64,000 bases of DNA from Pseudomonadota bacterium (GTDB lineage Bacteria > Desulfobacterota > Desulfobulbia > Desulfobulbales > Desulfurivibrionaceae): the NCBI GenBank assembly GCA_018830485.1, contig JAHJRQ010000023.1, positions 38,960 through 102,959 on the forward strand. The letters are read 5' to 3'. Below the pieces are notes generated by a model. The model ran no database searches. It was not told the DNA's origin and saw only the letters and a program-made list of their open reading frames with translations. The position numbers and the translations under genes were made by a program. Positions 31,764 to 41,280 of this stretch are shown piece by piece. Within the stretch, counting starts at the first letter, position 1; every line of letters starts with the position of its first letter.

Positions 31764-32555
31764 TCAGCCTCCCATGCCCATGGCCAGCCTGGGCAGGAGC
31801 CGGGCCAGCATTTCAAAATTGGTGATCATCAGCGGCAGGAGATATCGCAGGGACAAGCCGGCAAAAATCAGACCGACCGCAATGTTTAGCGGCAGACCGA
31901 CGATCAGGATCGGAATCTGGGGCACGGTCTTGGAGACGATGCCCATGGCCACATGGGAAAAAAACAGGGCTGCTCCCGCAGGGGCCATGATCTTGACGGC
32001 GAGAACGAACATGTGGGAAGCCCCCTGCATGATGCCCTCGAAGGTGGCCTGGGTTATGCTTGCCGTGCCGGGTTTCAGCCACTCAAAGCTTTCCACCAGG
32101 GTGGAGAAAAAGATGTGATGGCCGTTGATGCTTAAAAAAATCAGGATGGTGGCGAGATTCCAGAGCATGCCCACCAGCGAGATCTGGGTGCCGAACTGGG
32201 GATCCATGACGCCGGCCACGCCCATGCCCATCTGGATGCCCACCATCTGGCCGGCAAGCTCGGCGGCGGCAAAGAGGCACCGGGCAAAAATGGCCAGGGT
32301 CGCACCCAGCAGGATTTCGGTGAGGACGAGAACGACAAAGCCGATGGGCGGGTCGCTCATCAGGCGCGGGTCAACCCGGACCACGGGGGTCAGGATCAGG
32401 GCGGTCATCAGGGCCAGCAGGATTTTGACCTGGGGTGGTACGCTTGTCGAGCCGAGGACGGGCATGAAAAATAAAAGCGGCGCCACCCTGGTCAGGATAA
32501 TGACCATGGAGAGGAGCTGGGTCAGGGTCCAGTTCAGCAGCGCGGCTTCGGGCAT
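31764..32555 (-). CDS. fliR: Flagellar biosynthesis protein FliR
   Basis: LTRVAPLLFFMPVLGSTSVPPQVKILLALMTALILTP; synteny. Confidence 0.95.
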   Translation of the reverse strand: MPEAALLNWTLTQLLSMVIILTRVAPLLFFMPVLGSTSVPPQVKILLALMTALILTPVVRVDPRLMSDPPIGFVVLVLTEILLGATLAIFARCLFAAAELAGQMVGIQMGMGVAGVMDPQFGTQISLVGMLWNLATILIFLSINGHHIFFSTLVESFEWLKPGTASITQATFEGIMQGASHMFVLAVKIMAPAGAALFFSHVAMGIVSKTVPQIPILIVGLPLNIAVGLIFAGLSLRYLLPLMITNFEMLARLLPRLAMGMGG

Positions 32556-32572
32556 GGTTGCGAAATTCTCCG

Positions 32573-32842
32573 TCAGTGGATGATGTTCGGGATGCTGGTA
32601 ATCAGCTCACGGGTGTAGTCCACCAGCTTGGTTATCATCCAGGAGGAAAGAAACAGCAGGGTCAACATCATGGCCACGATCTTGGGGACAAAGGTCAGGG
32701 TCATCTCCTGGATCTGGGTGATCGCCTGGAAAAGAGAGATCAGCAGGCCTACCACCATGGCCACGAGCAGGAGCGGCGCCGAAACTATCAGGGTCAGGGT
32801 AACGGCATTCTGGGTCAGGGTGATGGCTTCAGAGGCAGTCAT
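32573..32842 (-). CDS. fliQ: Flagellar biosynthesis protein FliQ
   Basis: 89 aa: LVAMVVGLLISLFQAITQIQEMTLTFVPKIVAM. Confidence 0.96.
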   Translation of the reverse strand: MTASEAITLTQNAVTLTLIVSAPLLLVAMVVGLLISLFQAITQIQEMTLTFVPKIVAMMLTLLFLSSWMITKLVDYTRELITSIPNIIH

Positions 32843-32844
32843 GA

Positions 32845-33612
32845 TTATACCCCAAAACTTTTTACCAGGGAGCCGACAATCAGGTACCAGCCATCCACCA
32901 GCACGAAAAGCAGCAGCTTGAAGGGCAGGGAAACCATGACCGGAGGCAGCATCATCATACCCATGGACAGCAGGATGCTGGCCACCACCATATCGATGAT
33001 CAGAAAGGGCAGAAACAGAACAAAGCCGATGGTGAAAGCGGTCTTGAGCTCGCTGATCATGAAGGCCGGGATGAGCACGGCGGTAGAGACCTCCTCCTTG
33101 TTTTTCGGCTTGGGAGTCTTGGCCAGGGAAAGGAAAAGTTCGAGGTCTTTTTCCCTGGTCTGTTTGAACATGAAGGCGCGCACCGGTTTTGCCGCCTCCA
33201 GCAAGGCCTCTTCCGCGTTGATCTGTTCGGCCATGTAGGGTTTGATCGCGGTGGTGTTGACCTCGCTGAAAACCGGGGTCATGATGAACACGGTCAGGAA
33301 GAGCGCCAGGCCGACCAGAACCTGGGTCGGCGGCACCTGCTGGGTGCCCAGGGCTTGGCGGAGAAAGGAAAAGGCGATCACCAGCCGGGTGAAGGAGGTC
33401 ATCATCAAGAGGATGGCCGGGGCCATGGAAAGGACCGTGAACAGGAGCAATATCTCGACGAGGACCGAGACCTGCTTGGGGTTCTGGGCTTCGCCCAACC
33501 CGATCTGCAGGGTGGGCAGGGTCACGGCCCTGCCTTCGCCGGGAAAAAGGAGGATGATCCCCGCAAGCAGGCCGAGGAGAATGGGCCAGGACGGCAGAGG
33601 TTTATTCCGCAT
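32845..33612 (-). CDS. fliP: Flagellar biosynthesis protein FliP
   Basis: LTVLSMAPAILLMMTSFTRLVIAFSFLRQALGTQQVPP-type region; VVASILLSMGMMMLPPVMVSLPFKLLLFVLVDGW. Confidence 0.97.
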   Translation of the reverse strand: MRNKPLPSWPILLGLLAGIILLFPGEGRAVTLPTLQIGLGEAQNPKQVSVLVEILLLFTVLSMAPAILLMMTSFTRLVIAFSFLRQALGTQQVPPTQVLVGLALFLTVFIMTPVFSEVNTTAIKPYMAEQINAEEALLEAAKPVRAFMFKQTREKDLELFLSLAKTPKPKNKEEVSTAVLIPAFMISELKTAFTIGFVLFLPFLIIDMVVASILLSMGMMMLPPVMVSLPFKLLLFVLVDGWYLIVGSLVKSFGV

Positions 33613-34147
33613 CGGCGGACCCTTTCTTGTTTGGTTTCATGCCTGAGACGGTCTGGGTCGCCTTGTGGAGCATGGAGGCAAAAGAAGCCGGGAGGGGTGC
33701 GTCGTTTTTTTTGGCGGCGGCCATGAGGCGCTCGTTGGGGTCAAGGGTGGCGAGCAGGGTAATCTGTTGCTCGCTGAGCCCGACCACCAGGTACGCACCC
33801 GCCACCTCCAGAACGCTCACCTGTTTTTTGGGGCCCAGCATCCGGCTGTCGAGGACGGTGATAAGGCTTTCCTGCCGGGAACCGCCCTTGGCGAACCCCA
33901 TCTTTTTGATCCAGGCCAGCAAGAGGAGCATGAGCCCCACCACAATGACAAGCGAGCCGATGGTTTTAAAGATGGTCGTGGTCAGGGAAAGGGCTTCCTG
34001 ATTTCCCGTGAGCGGTTCGGCGGCAAGGAGCGTGAAGGGAAAGGCGAGATGATACAGCGGGCTTGCTCCTAGGGCGATCAGCGTCTTTGCCCGGAACACT
34101 CCGCGTGTTGGTGATGGTTGCCGGATCTTCATGGTCGTTGCGTCCAC
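33602..34147 (-). CDS. fliO: Flagellar protein FliO
   Basis: Single TM then RQESLITVLDSRMLGPKKQVSVLEVAGAYLVVGLSEQQITLLATL; overlaps fliP start. Confidence 0.88.
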   Translation of the reverse strand: MDATTMKIRQPSPTRGVFRAKTLIALGASPLYHLAFPFTLLAAEPLTGNQEALSLTTTIFKTIGSLVIVVGLMLLLLAWIKKMGFAKGGSRQESLITVLDSRMLGPKKQVSVLEVAGAYLVVGLSEQQITLLATLDPNERLMAAAKKNDAPLPASFASMLHKATQTVSGMKPNKKGSADAE

Positions 34148-34185
34148 AGCCTTGCCGATGGAAGTCGGTCAGGAATTTTTCATGC

Positions 34186-34605
34186 TCAGGCGATGTTCTT
34201 GACCCGGTCCGCCTGACTGATGATTTCCGTGATCCGCACGCCGAACCGCTCGTTGACCACGATCACCTCGCCTTTGCCCAGCAGCTTGTCGTTGACAAAG
34301 ATTTCCACCGGTTCGCCGGCCGCTTTGTCGAGCTCGACCACCGATCCTTGCGTCAATTGCAGCATCTTGTTGATGATCATGCTGGTCCGCCCCAGTTCGA
34401 CGGTGACTTCCAGGGGGATATCCAGCAGGAAATCAAGATTCTGGCTGCCGGTGGGGGCGGTGGGCCCACCATTGCCCAGCTCGGCAAAGGCAGGGGCTTG
34501 AGCCCCTCCCGCGCCGTCATGCTCGCCCAGGGCGGCAGCCCAGTCATCCCCGGCGCCTTCTGTTACGGTTTTTGCGTCGGCGGCGTCCAACGGGTCGTCA
34601 GCCAT
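34186..34605 (-). CDS. fliN: Flagellar motor switch protein FliN
   Basis: DFLLDIPLEVTVELGRTSMIINKMLQLTQGSVVELDKAAGEPVEIFVNDKLLGKGEVIVVNERFGVRITEI. Confidence 0.97.
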   Translation of the reverse strand: MADDPLDAADAKTVTEGAGDDWAAALGEHDGAGGAQAPAFAELGNGGPTAPTGSQNLDFLLDIPLEVTVELGRTSMIINKMLQLTQGSVVELDKAAGEPVEIFVNDKLLGKGEVIVVNERFGVRITEIISQADRVKNIA

Positions 34606-34624
34606 GGCTCTTCTCCTCTTGGAA

Positions 34625-34689
34625 GGTTAAAGGTGAAAGGCCCAAGGTGAAAGGCTTGGCCTTAAACCTTGGGCCTTTCACCTTGAACC
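34625..34689. repeat. Long intra-operon palindrome (24-nt arms, 23/24 complementary) between fliM and fliN
   Basis: GGTTAAAGGTGAAAGGCCCAAGGT (34625-34648) / ACCTTGGGCCTTTCACCTTGAACC (34666-34689), abutting fliM stop at 34690. Confidence 0.9.
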
Positions 34690-35679
34690 TCATTCCCGGT
34701 TCGGGTCAAGAACCTTTTTCTTGATGAGCACCGCATTGTTGCCGCGATGCACACCAGGGGTTCCCATATATTTTCTTTCTCCGGCGACAAAGGCCGGCAG
34801 GAGGTCGTCGGTGCGGCGTTCCAACTGGATGATATCGCCTACCACCAGCTCCATGACATCCCCCGCGGAAATGGTGGCGCGGCCCAGTTCCACCACAAAG
34901 TCCACCGGGATGTTCTTGATGTTTTCGGTGAGGACGCGCTTGATGCTGATATCCTCGTCGCTCTGCTCCCGCTGGAAGGTGGTGAGCAGCTTGCCCTTGA
35001 CCGATTCCAGGTTGCTCATGGGGATGCAGACCGTGATGCTGCCCACGGCCCGGTCCATGTCCACATCGTAGCGGCAGATGATCACCACGTCCTCGGGCTG
35101 GCAGATCTTGGCGAACTGCGGGTTGATCTCGCTTCTGATGTACTGGACCTTGAGGGGCTGCAGGGAATACCAGGCCTTTTCCAGGTCGGTGAGCAGGAGG
35201 TTCACCACCCGCCGGATGAGGCGTTGTTCGATGGCCGTGAAATCGCGGCCCTCTATGCGGATGTTTCTTGTGCCGGTGCCGCCCAGGAAGTTTTCCACCA
35301 GGGTGAAAACCAGCTTGGGTTCGAGCACGATGAGGGCATGGCCCCGAAAGGGTGCCATGCGGAAGATTTGCAGGCTGCTCGGCACGGGCAGGGTGCGGAC
35401 AAAGGCGCCGAAGCGTTCCAGCTCAAGGGGGGCGGAGGTCAGGTCGATGATCCGGCGCAGGGTGGTGGAAAGCGAGGTGCGGACCGCACGCATGAAGGCG
35501 TCGGAGATCGCCTCCATTGCAGGCATCTTTACCTGGACGATCCTTTCCTGCCGGGTAAAGTCGTAGGCCTGATAGCCCAGGGCTTCCGCGTCAATGGGTT
35601 CTTCCGGCTCTTCGATCTCGCCGCCGGAAATTCCCTTGAGTAGCGCGTCAACCTCGTCCTGGCTGAGAATCTGTTCCAT
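34690..35679 (-). CDS. fliM: Flagellar motor switch protein FliM
   Basis: MEQILSQDEVDALLKGISGGEIE...TTLRRIIDLTSAPLELERFGAFVRTLP. Confidence 0.97.
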   Translation of the reverse strand: MEQILSQDEVDALLKGISGGEIEEPEEPIDAEALGYQAYDFTRQERIVQVKMPAMEAISDAFMRAVRTSLSTTLRRIIDLTSAPLELERFGAFVRTLPVPSSLQIFRMAPFRGHALIVLEPKLVFTLVENFLGGTGTRNIRIEGRDFTAIEQRLIRRVVNLLLTDLEKAWYSLQPLKVQYIRSEINPQFAKICQPEDVVIICRYDVDMDRAVGSITVCIPMSNLESVKGKLLTTFQREQSDEDISIKRVLTENIKNIPVDFVVELGRATISAGDVMELVVGDIIQLERRTDDLLPAFVAGERKYMGTPGVHRGNNAVLIKKKVLDPNRE

Positions 35680-35726
35680 GGCTTTCCGCTGGGTGGTTTT
35701 CGGGTTAACGACAGAGGCCCGAAGGG

Positions 35727-36227
35727 CTACTGCACGACAAATTCCGTAAAGTAAATATTTTTGATGTGGTCGGGCCGCATGATCTCGTTGAAGCGCTCCA
35801 GCAGCTCATCCCGGACCCGGATCTTGCCTTCCGGAGTCATGACTTCCTCAAAGCCCAGGCTGGTGAGCATCATGATCACCATGTCGCGCAGCTTGGGCGC
35901 CGCCTTGGTGGCCTTGTCCACGGCCTCCTTGCTTTCAAGCTCCAGCTCGATCTTGACCTTGAGGTAACGTTTGCCCTTGGGGTCGGCGAGATTGACGACA
36001 AAGGGCTCCATGACCAGCATTTCCCCGATCACCGGGGCGGCTTCTGTTTTCGCCTCCTGGCTGGCAACCTCTTCAACCGCCGGTTTATTGGCCAGGAATT
36101 TGGTATAGGCGAAAAAACCGCCGCCGCCGAGGACGAGAATGCCTACGCCAAGGACGATGAAAAAGCCCATCTTGGATTTCTTTTTAGGAACATCTTCTGT
36201 TGCCTGTGGGTCTTTGTCCGTAGCCAT
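35727..36227 (-). CDS. fliL: Flagellar basal body-associated protein FliL
   Basis: Single TM (MGFFIVLGVGILVLGGGGFFAYTKF), MEPFVVNLADPKGKRYLKVKIELELES...IKNIYFTEFVVQ. Confidence 0.95.
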   Translation of the reverse strand: MATDKDPQATEDVPKKKSKMGFFIVLGVGILVLGGGGFFAYTKFLANKPAVEEVASQEAKTEAAPVIGEMLVMEPFVVNLADPKGKRYLKVKIELELESKEAVDKATKAAPKLRDMVIMMLTSLGFEEVMTPEGKIRVRDELLERFNEIMRPDHIKNIYFTEFVVQ

Positions 36228-36295
36228 GGTTCTGTCTCCTCGAGGAAAAAGAAAGAAGGGGAAACCCCGGAGCCTTCTCTTTGTTTTGGTTGTAA

Positions 36296-36311
36296 AGCAA
36301 GCATTGTGCCG
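36296..36311 (-). promoter_or_regulatory. sigma-54 (-24/-12) promoter upstream of fliL operon
   Basis: Minus strand CGGCAC-AATGC-TTGCT (one mismatch to TGGCAC-N5-TTGCW), about 70 bp upstream of fliL. Confidence 0.78.
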
Positions 36312-36412
36312 CGAGGCTTTTCTTGTGTATAACAGTATATGTAAATTATCGGTAATTCAATGTATTTCTGGAAAATAGGCAGGAGAGCCGGTCTTTTTTC
36401 GGCACGGTTCGC

Positions 36413-36529
36413 ATGGGAATTCTTCGTCATGATTTTGACTTCAGCCGGACAGAGTGTCAAAAAAATATCGAGAAATTGAAAGAATCGGTGCTGGTCTCCG
36501 TAAAACGCGCCGAGGCCGCGGGAAAATAA
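36413..36529 (+). CDS. Small hypothetical protein (38 aa)
   Basis: ATG...TAA frame MGILRHDFDFSRTECQKNIEKLKESVLVSVKRAEAAGK upstream of DUF362 gene; below length cutoff of ORF track. Confidence 0.3.
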   Translation: MGILRHDFDFSRTECQKNIEKLKESVLVSVKRAEAAGK

Positions 36530-36580
36530 TGATGGTGTTTCAAGTTGTTACGAGACCGTTGGGATCCGGTTGGAGGGGGA

Positions 36581-37507
36581 ATGGAGCTTAAGGCGTGTGA
36601 GGTTGGTTTGGCTGCATGCCATCAGTATGACCGGAGGCTTTTGAAGGATCGGGTGGAGATGCTGTGCAGCGGATTGGGCTTTCGGGTCTCCCCTGGCAGC
36701 AGGGTGCTGCTCAAGCCCAACCTGGTTTCCGCGGTGCGCAACAAAGGGCTGGCCTGCACCCACCCCGAGGTTGTCGCTGCCGTGGCGGAGTGGTTCCTCG
36801 ATCAGGGAGCCACGGTGCGGGTCGGTGATTCGCCGGCATTCGGCACGGCGCTGGGCGTTATGGCGGCCTGCGGCATCACTGCGGCGTTGAAGGGTTTGCC
36901 CGTGGCCATGGTCAATTTCGAGGGGGCGCAGCCGGTTCGCCTCGCCTCCGGGCTGTCCGTGGGGGTGGCGCAGGCGATCGGCGAATGCGATCTGCTGGTC
37001 AATCTGCCCAAGGTCAAGGCCCACGGCCAGCTCTACATAACCCTGGCGGTGAAAAACTATTTCGGGGCGGTGGTGGGGTTTCGCAAGCCTTGGCTCCATG
37101 CTCGGCATGGCGACATCGATAACCGGTTTGAAGCCATGCTGGTCGATCTCCTTGAGGTCCTCCCCGGAGGGATCACCCTGGCCGACGGGGTGGAGGCCAT
37201 GCATGTGGACGGGCCGGTGGCGGGCAAGCCCTTTCCCCTGCATCTGCTGGCCGGCGGGCTCAATCCCGTGGCCCTGGATACGGCCCTGCTTGATGTGCTC
37301 GGCCTTCCCCACCAGGCAAGCCCGGTCTGGCGGGAATGTTGCCGGCGCCATCTTGCCGGCAGCAGCCTCGAAGAGCTGTCATTCCCCCTGGCCAGGGTGG
37401 AAGAGGTCGCGGTCCAGGGGTTTCAGCCCCCGGTTCGCCTGAGGCCGGTGAGTTTCCATCCCTGGCGGCTCTTGCGGGGCGCCCTGAAACGGCTCACTGC
37501 CAGGTAA
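36581..37507 (+). CDS. DUF362 domain-containing protein
   Basis: VLLKPNLVSAVRNKGLACTHPEVVAAVAEWFLDQGATVRVGDSP, NLPKVKAHGQLYITLAVKNYFG. Confidence 0.88.
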   Translation: MELKACEVGLAACHQYDRRLLKDRVEMLCSGLGFRVSPGSRVLLKPNLVSAVRNKGLACTHPEVVAAVAEWFLDQGATVRVGDSPAFGTALGVMAACGITAALKGLPVAMVNFEGAQPVRLASGLSVGVAQAIGECDLLVNLPKVKAHGQLYITLAVKNYFGAVVGFRKPWLHARHGDIDNRFEAMLVDLLEVLPGGITLADGVEAMHVDGPVAGKPFPLHLLAGGLNPVALDTALLDVLGLPHQASPVWRECCRRHLAGSSLEELSFPLARVEEVAVQGFQPPVRLRPVSFHPWRLLRGALKRLTAR

Positions 37508-37519
37508 TTCCATTTCCCG

Positions 37520-37560
37520 CAGGCGGGAAAGTCTTCTTTACTTTCCCGCCTGAAAATTTT
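37520..37560 (+). terminator. Rho-independent terminator downstream of DUF362 gene
   Basis: CAGGCGGGAAAGT / ACTTTCCCGCCTG 13-bp perfect stem followed by AAAATTTT. Confidence 0.75.
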
Positions 37561-37618
37561 ATCGTGGCCAGCACATTGATGCTCATCAACCCATTACGGG
37601 AACAGCTATAAAGAGGAG

Positions 37619-38377
37619 TTGGGTATGTACAATCTGCGCGGAAAAGTAGGCTTGGTGACCGGCAGTTCGCGGGGGATCGGCAAAGCGATCGCCCTGCGGC
37701 TTGCGGAAAACGGAGTGGATCTGGTGGTGAATTATGTGCGCCACCGCCAGGATGCGGAAGCCACTGCCCGCCTCATCCAGGAAAAGGGGGCGCGCTGCCT
37801 GGTGGTCAAGGCCAACGTGGCCAACGACGAGGACCTGCAGGGGATGTTCGCCCTGATCAAAAGCGAGTTCGGCCATCTGGATTTTCTTATCAGCAACGCA
37901 GCCTCCGGCGTCTTGAAGCCGGCGCTGGAGCTGAGCAGCCGCCACTGGAATTGGGCCATGGAGATCAATGCCCGGGCCCTGCTTTCCCTGACCCAGCAGG
38001 CCGCGCCGCTCATGGGCAAGGGCGCCAGGATCATGGCGGTTTCCAGCATGGGGGCGGTGCGGGCCGTGGAGAATTACACGGCCGTGGGCGCCTCCAAGGC
38101 GGCGCTTGAGTCGCTGGTTCGCCATCTCGCCGTGGAGCTGGGGCCTTTGGGGATCAATGTCAACACCATCAGCGCCGGCGCCGTGGACACCGAGGCCCTC
38201 AAGAAATTCCCCAACCGGGAGCAGATCCTCGACGTCGCCCTGCAGCGTACCCCCATGGGGCGGCTGACCACCCCAGAGGACGTGGCCGATGTCGCTTTGT
38301 TCTTATGCAGTGATCTGGCCGCCATGATCCAGGGGCAGACCATCGTCGTGGACGGTGGTTATTCCATCCGGGCCTGA
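37619..38377 (+). CDS. SDR-family enoyl/3-oxoacyl-ACP reductase (FabL-like)
   Basis: GLVTGSSRGIGKAIALRLAENG, SNAASGVLKPALE, YTAVGASKAALESLVRHLAVELGPLGINVN. Confidence 0.85.
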   Translation: MGMYNLRGKVGLVTGSSRGIGKAIALRLAENGVDLVVNYVRHRQDAEATARLIQEKGARCLVVKANVANDEDLQGMFALIKSEFGHLDFLISNAASGVLKPALELSSRHWNWAMEINARALLSLTQQAAPLMGKGARIMAVSSMGAVRAVENYTAVGASKAALESLVRHLAVELGPLGINVNTISAGAVDTEALKKFPNREQILDVALQRTPMGRLTTPEDVADVALFLCSDLAAMIQGQTIVVDGGYSIRA

Positions 38378-38385
38378 GCCCGCTT

Positions 38386-38985
38386 ATGGACGCCTTCCGG
38401 ACAGAGGCGCGGCTGATCCTGGCCTCGGGTTCGCCCCGGCGGCGCGATTTTCTTGCCGACTTGGGTATTGCCTTTGAGGTGGTGGTCGCGGACATCGACG
38501 AGACCCCGTTGACCGGCGAGCAGCCCGCTGAATTTGTCGCGCGGCTCTCCCGGGAAAAGGCCAGGGGGGTGGATATTCCTGATGCCTGGGTGCTGGGTGC
38601 CGATACCGCGGTGGTGGTGGATGGGGAGATTCTCGGCAAGCCCGGCGATGCAGAGGAGGCCTGCGCCATGCTCATGCGGCTCTCCGGCCGCTGGCATGAG
38701 GTGTGGACCGGCTTCTCCCTCTGCTGCCGGGCGACAGGCGAATCATGCACCAAGGCCGTCTGCACCAAGGTCCGATTTCTGGAACTTACCCCGGAGTTGT
38801 GCCGGGCCTATGTGCGCACCGGAGAGCCCCTGGACAAGGCCGGGGCGTATGGAATTCAGGGCAAGGGCTGTTTTTTGGTCCCGGAAATCAGCGGCTCCTA
38901 TACCAACGTGGTGGGCTTACCCATGACCGAGGTGTTGGAGGCGTTACTGCACCACAAGGTGATTGCGCTGCTCGATGATTTGTGA
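38386..38985 (+). CDS. maf: Maf-family nucleotide pyrophosphatase
   Basis: LILASGSPRRRDFLADLGIAFEV, GADTAVVVDGEILGKP, DKAGAYGIQGKG. Confidence 0.95.
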   Translation: MDAFRTEARLILASGSPRRRDFLADLGIAFEVVVADIDETPLTGEQPAEFVARLSREKARGVDIPDAWVLGADTAVVVDGEILGKPGDAEEACAMLMRLSGRWHEVWTGFSLCCRATGESCTKAVCTKVRFLELTPELCRAYVRTGEPLDKAGAYGIQGKGCFLVPEISGSYTNVVGLPMTEVLEALLHHKVIALLDDL

Positions 38986-39001
38986 GAAAATCATCGTAGC
39001 C

Positions 39002-40237
39002 ATGGACACCTCCCAGCCGAATATCTTCGTCGCCCGTCAGCCTATCTTCAAGAGGAACAAGGAGGTTTTCGCCTACGAGCTGCTCTTCCGTTCCGGCCTC
39101 AATAATTATTTCGACCCCCTACAAGACGGAGAAGAGGCCACCTCCAAGGTCATCACCAACAGCTTTCTTTTGATCGGCATTGCCTCCATCACCGAAGGGA
39201 AAAAAGCCTTCATCAATTTCAGCGAAGAAATGCTGCTCAAGGGCTATCCCGCGCTTTTTCCCAAAGAGATCACCGTGGTCGAGGTGCTGGAGACGGTGGG
39301 GGCCACGCCCGAGGTCATCGAGGCCTGCGAGGGGCTGGTCGCGGCAGGCTATGTTCTGGCTCTCGACGATTTTCTCTATGAAGAGCGGTTTCTGCCGCTG
39401 ATCAAGCTGGCCGGAATCATTAAATTCGACATCCGCCAAATGAGTTTTGCCGAGCTTGAGCGCCAGACCAAGGTGGTCAGCCGACACAACGTGAAGCTGC
39501 TGGCGGAAAAAATCGAAACCAATGAAGAGTTTGAGGCCGTAAAGAAGCTGGGCTTTGATCTGTTCCAGGGCTATTTTTTCAGCCGCCCCCATATCATGAA
39601 GGGGCGGGATATCCCCGGCTCCAAGCTCCATTATCTTCAGGTGCTGAAAGTAATACAGGATGAGGATTACGATTTCGCCGAGCTGGCCAAGTTTGTGAGC
39701 CGGGATGTCTCCTTGGCCTACAAATTGCTTAAGTATGCGAATTCCGCCTATTTTGCCAGGAGGCAGAAGCTGGACAGCATCGAGATGGTCGTGGCCATGC
39801 TGGGGCAGATTACTTTACGGAAATGGCTGTCCCTGATGATGCTGTCCTACCTTGCCGCGGACAAGCCGTCCGAGCTCTTGCGGTTGGCGGCTTTTCGGGG
39901 CAGTTTCTGCGAACTGATCGCCGATCAGCTTTTGAATCGGCGCAAGGAGGCGGGGATGTTTCATACGGTGGGAATGTTCTCGCTGCTCCCCGCCATGCTT
40001 GACAAAGCCATGGCGGATATCCTGCCGGATCTGGCCCTGCCCGAGGCGATTCAGGAGGCTCTTCTCGTCGAGGTCGCAACCCCTCTCTCCCGGACCCTCA
40101 GGCTGGTCATGGCCTACGAACGCGGCGACTGGGAAAACACCGCCCGTCTGGCGAAGAAACTTGCCATCAAACTCGACTCCCTGCCCCTGCTCTACGAGCA
40201 GGCCATTGAAATCGCCCAGTCCCAGCTTACGGATTGA
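39002..40237 (+). CDS. EAL-like plus HDOD domain protein (YuxH family)
   Basis: IFVARQPIFKRNKEVFAYELLFRSG, VLALDDFLYEERFLPLIKLAGIIKFDIR, FQGYFFSRP, then HDOD region. Confidence 0.9.
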   Translation: MDTSQPNIFVARQPIFKRNKEVFAYELLFRSGLNNYFDPLQDGEEATSKVITNSFLLIGIASITEGKKAFINFSEEMLLKGYPALFPKEITVVEVLETVGATPEVIEACEGLVAAGYVLALDDFLYEERFLPLIKLAGIIKFDIRQMSFAELERQTKVVSRHNVKLLAEKIETNEEFEAVKKLGFDLFQGYFFSRPHIMKGRDIPGSKLHYLQVLKVIQDEDYDFAELAKFVSRDVSLAYKLLKYANSAYFARRQKLDSIEMVVAMLGQITLRKWLSLMMLSYLAADKPSELLRLAAFRGSFCELIADQLLNRRKEAGMFHTVGMFSLLPAMLDKAMADILPDLALPEAIQEALLVEVATPLSRTLRLVMAYERGDWENTARLAKKLAIKLDSLPLLYEQAIEIAQSQLTD

Positions 40238-40293
40238 TGTTCCGTGTGCGGAATGGTCTTGGGGCTGCCCCCTTGCTTTCCCAGGGAGATGAG

Positions 40294-41172
40294 CTAGCGT
40301 TGCAGGGCGGCGATACGGCTTTCCAGGCTGGGGTGGGTGGCAAACAGCGCCATCCAGCCTTCCTTGCCGGCAATGCCCGAGGCGGCCATGTTTTGCGGCA
40401 GTTCACCAGCCTGCATCCCGCTAAGCCGTTGCAGGGCCGCGATCATCGGTTGGGGGCCGCCCAGGAGATACGCTGCGCCTGCGTCGGCCCGGAACTCCCG
40501 TTGGCGGGAAAAGTACATCACCACCGTGCTGGCGAGGATACCAAAGACCATCTCGCAGACGAACACGATTATCATGTAGCCGATCCCAGGGCCGGAAGGG
40601 GCTTCTGTCTCGTCGCCCCGGCGCAGCATGCTGTCGATGAGCGAGCCCACCACCCTGGCCAGGAAGAAGACAAAGGTGTTGACCACCCCCTGAATCAGGG
40701 TCAGCGTCACCATGTCGCCGTTGGCGATATGCGCCACCTCGTGGGCCAGAACCGCCTCGACCTCCTGCTTGTTCATGCCGTGGAGCAGCCCGGTGGAGAC
40801 CGCGACCAGCGATTTGGCCTTGCTCGCTCCGGTGGCGAAGGCGTTCGGCTCCCCCTCGTAAATCGCCACCTCGGGCATGGGCAGGCCGGCCTCGCGGGCA
40901 AACCGGGCCACGGTGTCGATCAGCCACTGCTCTTCCCGGTTCCGGGGCTGCGCTATGACCTGGGCGCCGGTGGACCATTTGGCGATGGTCTTGGACATCC
41001 ACAGGGAGATAAAGGCGCCGCCGAAGCCCATGATCGCGGCAAAAGCCAGCAGCATGCCGAGATTCAGGCCGTTGGCCGTGAGAAAGCGGTTGACCCCGAG
41101 CAGGTTTACCACCGTGCCCAGCACGAGCATGATGGCGAGGTTGGTGCAGAGGAAGAGAAAAATCCGTTTCAT
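40294..41172 (-). CDS. htpX: Membrane zinc metalloprotease HtpX
   Basis: [22 protein letters not shown] HExx[20 protein letters not shown]. Confidence 0.97.
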   Translation of the reverse strand: MKRIFLFLCTNLAIMLVLGTVVNLLGVNRFLTANGLNLGMLLAFAAIMGFGGAFISLWMSKTIAKWSTGAQVIAQPRNREEQWLIDTVARFAREAGLPMPEVAIYEGEPNAFATGASKAKSLVAVSTGLLHGMNKQEVEAVLAHEVAHIANGDMVTLTLIQGVVNTFVFFLARVVGSLIDSMLRRGDETEAPSGPGIGYMIIVFVCEMVFGILASTVVMYFSRQREFRADAGAAYLLGGPQPMIAALQRLSGMQAGELPQNMAASGIAGKEGWMALFATHPSLESRIAALQR

Positions 41173-41280
41173 GATGCGTTTCCTGTTTTTGTTGTTGAAG
41201 ACATGGTCAACGGACGCAGCCGCCTAGCCCCCGACCGCGCCGGAGGGTCGGCACGCTATCCGCTGGGAACCGGGTGCAAC

